DNA of 64,000 nucleotides from Ustilaginoidea virens (lineage: Eukaryota > Ascomycota > Sordariomycetes > Hypocreales > Clavicipitaceae): positions 2,170,001 to 2,234,000 of the forward strand of contig NC_057322.1 in the NCBI RefSeq assembly GCF_000687475.1. Direction: 5' to 3'. The notes beneath the pieces are model-generated. The model ran no database searches. It was not told the origin of the DNA and saw nothing but the letters and a program-made list of their open reading frames with translations. Below are positions 55,641-64,000 of the stretch, one piece after another. A program made the position numbers and the translations under genes. The number at the start of each line of letters is the position of its first letter. Positions within the stretch are counted from its first letter, which is position 1.

Positions 55641-56287
55641 TATCTAATTATAGAATAATCTCTACTATATACTAGCAGCAAATAATAGCGCAAATTGAGT
55701 ACTAGATTATAAAAATTATAAAGCCAAATTTACCAAGTCACTAAAATTTTTCTGAAAATCTAAAACGGGACATTATACTTCTATTGCTTATTCTTAGGCA
55801 AAGCACCGCTTTATCTTAATATGCATATTGCGAAGTCGGTAGAGGACCTAGCATATAGTGGCTATAACAGCAGCAGTCACAAAGCGAATATCGGCAGGGG
55901 CAGCCCAGGATCCTATAATGCATTAAGTTTTATATTTAGCTAAAGAAATCCTTTCTAATCCTATACGATTAGATCGATATATCGATAATAAGGGTATCGA
56001 AATGCCTTACCTAGCAAAAAAATTTCGATTCGTTAAAACTAACTACTCTTACCCGATATTTAAGTTAAGTATTAAAGGGCACGCTTCGTCTAGCCATTAA
56101 GACTAATTTTTCATTATCCATCGCATATTACTCTAATCGGCAAAATATATCGACTGGAAAAGCAATTACAACCATTCGCACAAGACATATTAGCCCTAAC
56201 TTTGCTAATTTCGAACTAATATCTTTACCTAGTAAAGTCTTTATCATCCTGCCTCATCTTCTTTTTTTCTAACTTTAAGTCTTAGAA
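55641..56287. other. Intergenic, no supported gene
   Basis: A short minus-strand stretch near 55850-55930 (AAPADIRFVTAAVIATIC) could be the N-terminal exon of the preceding frame, but the support is weak. Otherwise AT-rich with nothing recognised. Confidence 0.4.
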
Positions 56288-56563
56288 ATAAAGTACTTAC
56301 TTACTATTATTTTTAGTGCCGTTCTAGCGCTAGCTGCCGTGATTCCAGATATAGGCTCGGCCTCAGATGGTCTTTAGGATGCTAAGTTTATATATTATTG
56401 CAAATATCATAATGGAAGAGCCTTCTGCGGTTTGATTTACAATAGCGGCGGATATATAGCACTTAAATAGTCCTCAGTAACTTAGGTAGTAAGCGCTACC
56501 GCATATCATACGTCATTATATCTACCGGGTTTAAAGGCGTGCACTCGGCTAGGCTCCTTATGA
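56288..56563 (+). pseudogene. Small secreted protein remnant (effector-like)
   Basis: The frame is 91 codons to TGA 56561-56563. The start reads ATA AAG TAC, which becomes a classical signal peptide if ATA was ATG: KYLLTIIFSAVLALAAVIPDIGSAS, with a positive N-region, hydrophobic core and a likely cut after GSA. The mature part has three Cys (YYCKYH, AFCGL, KACTRL) and three in-frame TAG codons. Start loss and stops are all G-to-A or C-to-T changes, as RIP makes. Small size, secretion signal and position in an AT-rich transposon margin resemble fungal effector candidates. No homologue is recognised. Confidence 0.5.
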
Positions 56564-56930
56564 TTAGAAAAGGAATTTATAGCGCTTACGTTAAAGTCAT
56601 AAAGGGTGTCCTTATTGCAGTAGAATAGCCCCGAAGTTTGTATAATAACTATTTTATCGGATTCCTAAACCAGGGGGAAACTTTAAAAGCTAGGCACTTT
56701 TAGGTTAGAAGAATGAATCGGTAATATTACTACCCTAATAATACATTTAGATGATACCGCTAAGGCGGCCGTAATATTACCGTATTTACTTTTGGATCTG
56801 ATATGCTGTTATCAACCAAGAATTATGCTTGCTACTACTATATTCGGTATATTGATAATCTTACTAACTACTAGCCGCATTTGAAGGTCGGCACTATAAA
56901 CTCTGCTGTAAAGAGTTAAGTACCTTTACG
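56564..56930 (+). other. Possible continuing coding stretch, plus strand
   Basis: From ATG 56560 a frame one step off from the secreted protein reads MIRKGIYSAYVKVIKGVLIA, then GFLNQGETLKARHF and ITVFTFGSDMLLSTKNYACYYYI (about 56780-56850), with TAG/TAA stops. It could be a second exon or a separate degraded gene. Not recognised. Confidence 0.3.
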
Positions 56931-56989
56931 CTTGCGCAGACAAAAACATAGGGGCATCACCCTTATAGCTATATAATCTACTCTCTATA

Positions 56990-57388
56990 ATAATAGAACT
57001 CTCTCCGACTTTCAGGGTGGAAATATACAATAGTCCCCTCCTCTGTAAAGCGATAGAGTACCCCTATCGCAGGATCTTATTGGTAATTACTACTATAGCT
57101 CGACGAGGCTTACTTACTATAGGAGCTATTAGCTTCTTTTTGAGCCTAAAATAGCTCGACGTATCGAGGATATAGCAATTTATAATCCTTGCTAAGCTTA
57201 TCTACCGTAGCGGGATTTCCTTTAAGATCAGGGAATGTTAATTTAGATGCTATTATCGTTCCGTCGGGATACATATGCAGTAACACGCCAGACCCTTTTA
57301 TATTCTCATATTTGCGGAGAGCAATAGATGCATAATACGTATCACCCGTTTTTAGCGTTTCATAAGGGTCTCCTCTAAATTCGCGCAT
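56990..57388 (-). pseudogene. Unrecognised protein, minus strand
   Basis: It starts at ATG 57388: MREFRGDPYETLKTGD, then GVLLHMYPDGTIIASKL, open for 80 codons to TAG. The same frame continues past RIP-type stops through a Ser/Tyr-rich linker (SSYSK, ASSSYSSNYQ) into GVLYRFTEEGTIVYFHPESRRE (about 57000-57060). The two halves, HMYPDGTI and FTEEGTIVYFHP, look faintly alike and may be an internal duplication. No family recognised. Confidence 0.45.
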
Positions 57389-58076
57389 TAGTTACATTCT
57401 AACTCAAAATGGATAATAAGTCTTACTGTATCTTTGCAAACTTAAACTTGTCTGCCTTAAGATGTGGCCGAGTTCTCTTCAAAAAATCTTTATATTCGTC
57501 GGCTAATCTCGCTACCTAAGGAATGTATATGCCTTTAAACTATAGCTGTTTCTAAACCAAGGTAGGCCTTATGTTTCAAGAAACTAGACGATAGACAGGT
57601 TCTAGGTTGAAGAGAGATGGTAGCGTATAAAATACCAATAAGCTGTCCTTAGATAAGAGGCGCGATGTATTATCAAGACAGCGATATATCTTCATAATCT
57701 TCATAATCGAAACAAGCCTTATATAAGAGAAGAGTACCTCTGCCTCTTATAGCCAATAAAGGGAGACTCATTACATCGCTATAAGAGCCTAATAGAAGCC
57801 GCGCGCCTGGTTGCATGGAGGCTTATTGCGTAATCCAATAAAGCGTTTGTATCCTCTAATGCCTTGCCGCTATATGATTGAGAGTATTAATAAAATATTT
57901 TATCCTTCATTTCTCCGATCCAATAATACTCTTACAAGAAAAGCTAAAAAGCTTTCGACTTTAATCTAGTCTGTCTACTAGCAGCCAATCCTAGTGATAG
58001 GCGAAGCGCCAGGCAAGTCAAATAGAGCTATTGCTATAGGGTCGGATGACAAGGGGGTGGCATAGGTCGGTTGATA
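57389..58076 (-). other. Degraded region with possible minus-strand coding fragments
   Basis: Two minus-strand stretches look protein-like: VARLADEYKDFLKRTRPHL and KADKFKFAKIQ (about 57436-57520), and ALEDTNALLDYAISLHATRR (about 57800-57860). Both are broken by stops and not in a common frame. No function can be given. The 5' end of an exon preceding 57388 could be here. Confidence 0.3.
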
Positions 58077-58081
58077 TATAG
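58077..58081. repeat. Target-site duplication TATAG, left copy (Copia J)
   Basis: TATAG recurs at 63900-63904 after the 3' LTR. Confidence 0.88.
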
Positions 58082-58276
58082 TATCGGAGGGAAATTGGCT
58101 GTCTATAATGTGGATATCGGTTATATCCGAGGGTGGATGTGCCGAGTTCTCTCTGGATCAGTAAGCCCTTAGGGGTACCCCCTATCCCACTATAAATAGC
58201 TAGGAACACAAGTCTCTTAGAGAGGACTTGGTTCCTTCAATCAAGCATTATTGCATTTTCCCTGTGCATTCTGACA
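58082..58276 (+). repeat. Copia J 5' LTR (195 bp)
   Basis: It runs TATCGGAGGGAAATTGG to CATTCTGACA. It includes CTATAAATAGC near 58191-58201, a plausible TATA box, about 30 bases before the AGTCTCTTAGAGAGGACT palindrome where transcription may start. Confidence 0.9.
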
Positions 58277-58290
58277 TGGTAGCAATTGCG
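58277..58290 (+). promoter_or_regulatory. Copia J primer binding site
   Basis: TGGTAGCAATTGCG follows the LTR directly. TGGTAGC is complementary to a tRNA 3' end GCTACCA, as in initiator tRNA-Met, so J would use a tRNA 3' end rather than a half-tRNA. Confidence 0.5.
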
Positions 58291-58592
58291 TAAATATCAC
58301 AATAAAAAACCTTATTTTTATCCCTTACCTTGTGGCCTAGCCTTAAGATCAACTGTTATCTTTATTTTGCTGTAAAAGCCACTATTTTCCGGATCCTATT
58401 TGAGTAAGCTGCGGGTTCCCCGTTGAATCCATTAAAAGCCTTATTGCTGATATACTCGTGTGGCCTCGTTAATTAAAAAAGAGGCTATTTAGGAGGAAAG
58501 TAGCGATATTTCCTTTAAAAAGTAACTAACCGATATCTTAACTGCTATTTTCGTTAGATCAATTCGTGCCCTAAATATCGTTATTAGCGAAA
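58291..58592 (+). other. Copia J leader
   Basis: No gene seen between the primer site and the gag start. Confidence 0.6.
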
Positions 58593-61500
58593 ATGGGTAC
58601 TATTACTGATGATAGCTCTAAACCAGCAGTCAGGCTGATATCCCGATATGATTAGGATATCTGGTATAATTACATTTAAAAGCATGCTTTAGAGGATAAT
58701 ATTTAGATATTCGTTGACCCTAAGGGCTTGGCGATACTGAATATGCCTCTTCTGCCGGCATAGGAATTGGATGAACCTATCTATTCCACGCAGGCATCAG
58801 CATTAATACCTACATCAGCAGTAACAGCCAATTCATTAATAGAAGCTGCAGATCGTGCCCCTTCTGTAAATACCAGAGCTGCATCGGCAGCTAGGGTATT
58901 ATCGGCAGTACTAACGGTAAGAATAAGAATAATCCGGCCGCAGCAAGTCGAGAATATTAAAGAAAACTACTACTTTAAGCCGATATAATGCCCTGGTGGT
59001 ATTAGTACTATAGAATAGATGAAACAAGCTAATATTTAGTATAACTTTTAGAACGACCGTTATATAATATTTAGTCGGAATCTTCGAGTATATACGGTAT
59101 AGTTTGAATTAATATTGAGCCCTAGCTATAAGATATTAGTGGTAGGCAATCGGAACGTTCGAGGAAAAATTTAATGCCTAATAGAATATATGCGACCGGT
59201 TTAGCTTATTATCCGGGAATACCTCGAAGAAAAATTTAAGCAGGCTATACGATATAACCTCGGAAGATGTAATATAGAGGAATAGTTTAACGAAATCTCT
59301 ATATTATATAAGCGATTAGTGCGAATAGACTCGATCCTTATTAATAGGAATACGCCTACTAAATAGCTAGCGGAAGCTTTTTGTTAAAAGTATCCTACCT
59401 TTAAGGAAAAAATCCTCAATCGAATGGTGAAAGTATAGGAACGGAATAAATATCTCGATTTTCTAATAACTATTGAATATATTCGGTAGAAATAGGAGCT
59501 AGAAGAGAAGGGGAAGGTTAGCAGTGGTTATACAGTATTTATAACTGACGATACTAAACCTTTGTTATAAGCTGCTTCTGGCGATGCTTCGGCTTTATTT
59601 TCGGTAGAGAAAAAGACCTATAAATACTGTGGTAAGCCTTATATAGTAAAGGGGCCTTATTATAAGAATTATTGGATATTAACTCTATCGATGGCTCTAA
59701 ACCACTTAAAAGATAGGATTAGCAAGAAAAGCTAGGAAGCTATATATAAAAAGATGAAAAAGGAATCTAAAGAGGTATAAGATGCATTTAAGGCCTTTTA
59801 AGATAAATATAAGGGTAAAGGCAAAGGCAAAAGCAATAACGATAATAATAAGGAAGAAGATAGATTAACGGAGAAAGAAAAGGAAGATAAGGTATTTATA
59901 ATATCTATCCTTTCTATAGGAACTCACCTAGATAATTCAGGTCTTTTAAAGTCTTATATCGTGCTTAATAGCGGCGCTTTAATATACATCTTTAATAATA
60001 TAAAGTGGTTTACTAATATCGAGTATAATATCGATAAGCACCTCGTTCGTAATGCTTATAATAGTATTTTAAAAGTTCTCGGTATTAGCTTTATTCGAAT
60101 TGTATTATAGGATAGAAGGGCTATTATCTTTACCGATATTCTATATAATCCGACGATCGTAGTAAATCTTCTTGCTATGAAAAAGATAAGAAATAAGGGA
60201 TTATTTTAGAATAATAAAGTTAACGAGATTTACCTGCAGAAAAATGGTTAATAAGAAGTTATCTTTTAAGTTTCTTAGGTAGAAAAAAGGCCTTATATCC
60301 TCTACTAAAGTAGCGGAAACGATATGCCTATAGATGAATTTATCATAAGGGCTTAAAATAAAGCCTTAATTATTAATAAAGCCTATTTAGCTCGAGGAGA
60401 TAGCCGCCAGCCTAAAACTTTGATGAAAACGCCTTATATTATCTGGCATACGCGTTTTAGGCACCTAGGTCGGGATTCGATGGATTATATCTTTAAGGAT
60501 ATATTATAGATGCCCGAGGAAAAAGAAGCTTCGAATTATAAGGTTTATAGCAGTATGAAAATCGTAAAGTAGATATTATAGTTATCTTATAAGCTCTCGA
60601 TGCCTTAGGAACCCTTTAAAGTAGTCTCTTTTAATCTATTTCTATAAGCTGCTGCTTTCAACGGTGATAAATATATAGCATTATTTACCTGCCGATTTAT
60701 AGGAATAAAGTGTATTTTTATAATACCTAGAAAGACCGACCTACCTAGATGCTAGCTAATCTTCGAGAACTGGGTTTTATACTTATACGATATGGCGATC
60801 GCAATAGTCATTTCTGATAACGAAACGGCACTCTAGACTAGTAATGGTTAGGAAGAAGCTAAGCGGAAAGGCATTATAATTCGAAATTCGAGCCCTAGTT
60901 ATTAATATTAAAATGGTTATACTAAATATTCTAGGGGGGTATTAAAGACGAAGATAGCCCTTCTTAATATATAAGCAGGCTTTCCTGAGGAGTTATAGCC
61001 TATTATAGCCGAAGTAGCAGTATATTTACTAAATCGAAGCCCTAGGAAGTCGGAAAGACCTTACGATAACTGGAAGTCACCTCTTTAAATACTTCAACTT
61101 TAGCTCTATAATAATAAGCCCGCCTAGAAACACCTATTAGCAGATATTCGTCTATAAATTCACTACCTCTACGCCTATAGATATAAGGCTTTCGTAATGA
61201 CTTACGATAGGATATTATAGAAAGGTCCGAAGCTTAATTAAAGAGCTTATATCGGGTATTTAGCAGGCTATATCTCGACTACTTAGTATTTAATTTAGGT
61301 GCCTTTATTGAAAAGAAGCTGCTGGTTTAATTCTAGCTATATTACATTCGATAACACCGTTTTTTATTAAGATAAATACTATTTACCGATTTCTGAATAA
61401 TAGAAAGAGGCCCTAAATAGCCTTATTAGTAATATTAAAGAAATACCTATTGTTGACGATTTTGAATTTGTATTATTTGGGAATTCGATTAAAAATATCT

Positions 61501-63470
61501 TTATTAATGATCCTATTGTTAAATAGGCACTAAAGGCACAAAATAAAGCCACTAATAATGCCCTTTAACTAATAGAAATTGATCTTAAGGTTATAGACTA
61601 CCCCGAAGAAGCTATTGCTTAAGCGATACTGCTATCCCTACTATTTTCGCCTAAGCCTAATAATAAACTTGAGCCGATTACTCCCTTCGATGATATATTC
61701 TTTATAAAGCTCGAAGGAAATATTTATAATATATTCGCAGCCTCTATCGCGAAGCCTTTGGCTATAATAGAGGCACTATATATCACGAATATGCCTAAAG
61801 AGCCGGCGATATAAAGGGAGCTTAGAAAGCACCCTAAGCGCGAGGAATTTATTGCTACTGCGAAAGAAGAATATTTAAAGGTCACAAATAGGGAGATTGG
61901 GTGTATTATTTAATGAAATGATTTATCTATCGACCCTTGGATTAAGCTATTAGACCTAAAGTGGGTATTTGCCTATAAATAGGACTAAGATAGGTATCTC
62001 ACCGGTTATAAGGCACGATTATACATTTATAGTAATTAATAACCCTATGATCTTCGTGATACCTAGGCAGCGGTACTTACGGCATATATATTTCGGCTTC
62101 TTATGGCGTTAATATGCTTCTTTAACCTAGAAACACACTAATATAACTTCGTTACGGCCTTTCTTAATATACTACTTAACGAGACTATCTATTATAAATA
62201 ACCCGACGGATTCTACGATAGTTTTACATTCATTAGGTTATTACGTGCCCTATATAGGCTTCGAAGGTCTCTACTACTATAGTTCAAAGAGTTATTACGA
62301 TTCCTATTGCAATAAGGCTTTAAATAGGTCTGCGAGGACCCCTATGTTTTTATTAATAGCTTCCTTATTGTGTTCTTCTACATTAATGACCTAATCGTGC
62401 TTTATTATAAGTTATAGATAGAGTCATTCGAATCGTTCCATACGGCATTAATAGCGGCATTTAAGATTAAGGATCTTAGCGAGCTATAGTAGTTCCTAGT
62501 AATTAAGGTTATTCGCAACTGTACGGCCGGAAAGTTGTGGCTTATATAGAGGGCTTACTTCGATAAGCTGGCGATAAAATATAACCTTACCGCGTTTAAT
62601 AATGCTAAGGACCGCCTTCCGGAGTACCTGCTGTATACTGCAAGACTTAAGGCATTTGATGGGATAGCTAAACCATATAATACGAAGCGATACTAATCAA
62701 TAGTAGGCTTATTAGTATATCCGATTATAATTATAAGGCCTGAACTAGGCTATGTTGGATCGCAGCTATTAAGATTCCTTTAAAATCCAGGTCTAGACTA
62801 TTTACGAGCTGTAAGGAAGGCACTCGACTATAGCTATACGTAAAAGAATACCACGATAGAATTCCGGGCTGATATAGCAGAAATAGAGGCATTTTCTAAT
62901 GCGTCCTATACCGACGATATTACGATGCGACGAAGCAGTCAGGGCTATATAATTAAGCTTTTTGGCGGCCTAATTATATATAAATCGGGTCAATAGGATA
63001 CTATTATAATATTATTAATAGAGGCAGAGCTTTTTGCGATATCTTATACGGCAAAGGAGGTTATTGCCTTCAAAAGATTGTGCGAGGAAGTTAGGCTTTA
63101 ATTATATGCCGATATCCCTATAATTCAATGCGATAATATCCAGACTATTCGCCTGTTAAAGGAGGAATTCTTTAAGCTTATAACACGGCTTCGTCATATA
63201 GATATTTATTACTATTGGTTGCGCTAGGAGGTTTAGAAAGGAACGATCGATATTATATAGGTTCTAACGGGCAATATAGTTGCTGATGGTTTCATAAAGC
63301 CCCTAATAGGCTAGAAATTTGAAATCTTCCGCTAGTAGCTTAGGCTCGTTATTTTGAAGGGATTTTACGATGCTGGACCGCAGTCTTATAATGTTGATTT
63401 TAGTGGTGAGGAAGAGCCTTATAAGGATCAAAAGACGCCCTAAAAAATCAGATTGAAAGGGGCTTTTTAA
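58593..63470 (+). pseudogene. Copia J gag-pol polyprotein (about 1625 codons, one frame)
   Basis: ATG 58593 begins MGTITDDSSKPAV. Gag covers about 58593-59700, with a zinc-knuckle-like but incomplete YKYCGKPYIVKGPYYKNYW (59617-59672; Cys/His codons lost). The protease motif LDSGA is now LNSGA (about 59970). Integrase has HTRFRHLGRDSM (about 60450) and DNETALW (60815). Reverse transcriptase covers about 61950-62420: LKWVFAYK, YKARLYIYSN, FVTAFLNILLNE, RALYRLRRS, and YINDLIVLY in place of YVDDLIV. RNase H covers about 62890-63320: SNASYTDD, RSSQGY, EAELFAIS, QCDNIQTIRL, RHIDIYYYWLR, VADGFIKPL. All in one frame; stops are TAG/TAA at Gln/Trp positions. Confidence 0.87.
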
Positions 63471-63704
63471 TAGCTGCACTTATTTCCTATGGAAAATTAG
63501 AATCTACGGTTTGTTGCTGTTTTCGTACTTTATATGTGTGCTATTGGGCCTATTTACCCCTATATAGGTAGCCTGTTTAATAACGGCACTATTATTTTGC
63601 GCATATCGTTTTAAGTAGATTGATATTTCTACTTGTTATCTTGCTTTGCACTAAATTTAGCTATATGGCAGGATATCCTTGAGAAAGTATATCCTAAGGG
63701 GGTG
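63471..63704 (+). other. Copia J 3' untranslated region and polypurine tract
   Basis: Non-coding. It ends AAGGGGGTG (63696-63704) next to the 3' LTR. Confidence 0.7.
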
Positions 63705-63899
63705 TATCGGAGGGAAATTGGCTATCTGTAATATGGATATCGGTTATGTCTGAGGGTGGATGTGCCGAGTTCTCCCTGGATTAGTAAGCCCTTAGGGGTA
63801 CCCCCTATCCTACTATAAATAGCTGGGAACACAAGTCTCTTAGAGAGGACTTAGTTCCTTCAATCAAGTATTATCGCATTTTCCCTGTGTATTCTGACA
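63705..63899 (+). repeat. Copia J 3' LTR (195 bp)
   Basis: It runs TATCGGAGGGAAATTGG to TATTCTGACA, matching 58082-58276 with scattered transitions. It is followed by TATAG (63900-63904). Confidence 0.92.
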
Positions 63900-63904
63900 T
63901 ATAG

Positions 63905-64000
63905 TCTCTAAGTTAAACGGCAATATCGCTAGCAGAAGGAGACTTCTAAGGTACGTACGACACTAGCTAATTGTTGGAGGGGATATCGGTGGATTCGTCC
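63905..64000. other. Right flank, nothing recognised
   Basis: Too short to interpret; no repeat or frame identified. Confidence 0.5.

Larger units (their letters stand above)
58082..63899 (+). mobile_element. Copia element J, full length
   Basis: The element is 5818 bp with 195-bp LTRs, a TATAG duplication, a primer site, one single-frame polyprotein and a polypurine tract. It is a different family from F and G/H/I and lies outside the nested cluster. Heavily RIP-mutated. Confidence 0.93.

Noticed and set aside
58018..58209. A 63-codon minus-strand frame near the Copia J 5' LTR
   Set aside because: It spans the LTR border and has no domain; a chance frame.

Overview
The window looks like a retrotransposon graveyard in the nuclear genome of a filamentous ascomycete (Pezizomycotina). 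No intact host gene is visible. Almost every coding frame is peppered with TAG/TAA at places where related copies read CAG, CAA or TGG. TA is abundant and CA scarce. This is the signature of repeat-induced point mutation (RIP, CpA to TpA). Chromodomain Ty3/Gypsy elements, Tad-like LINEs and Copia elements next to a degenerate fungal-type methyltransferase fit this assignment. The genus cannot be read from the sequence.

Positions 1-53594 can be reconstructed as one nested insertion cluster. The oldest visible element is a Gypsy chromovirus E (+), seen from its RNase H (21695) to its 3' LTR (53353-53594). E is interrupted by Copia H (+, ends 21694), LINE1 (+, 23972-37785), LINE2 (-, 39282-45871) and Gypsy C (+, 45991-53340). 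Copia F (+, 25748-33182) sits inside the endonuclease of LINE1. Copia H is interrupted in its RNase H by Copia I (-, 5' LTR 19701-20415). Copia I carries Gypsy B (-, 12292-19646) in its leader and Copia G (+, ends 11068) in gag. Copia G carries Gypsy A (-, 2411-9758). Target-site duplications are visible for A (GGTAC), B (AGTT), C (AGAAA), F (TTAGC), LINE1 (17 bp) and LINE2 (15 bp). The partners for E, G, H and I should lie left of the window.

The most unusual feature is that Gypsy A, B, C and the diverged relative E all carry a long extra reading frame on the strand opposite gag-pol, between the chromodomain and the 3' LTR. It has about 460 codons, a nuclear-localisation-like basic patch and a Pro/Gln-rich C-terminus. 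The two LINE copies also share a short antisense frame downstream of ORF2.

Right of the cluster come a 39-bp tandem repeat (53595-53829), an AT-rich stretch with degraded single genes (a SAM-dependent methyltransferase, a small secreted protein, two unknown proteins) and a MITE-like inverted-repeat element. A separate complete but RIP-mutated Copia element J follows (58082-63899, duplication TATAG). The single genes show the same CA-to-TA damage as the transposons, suggesting RIP leakage.
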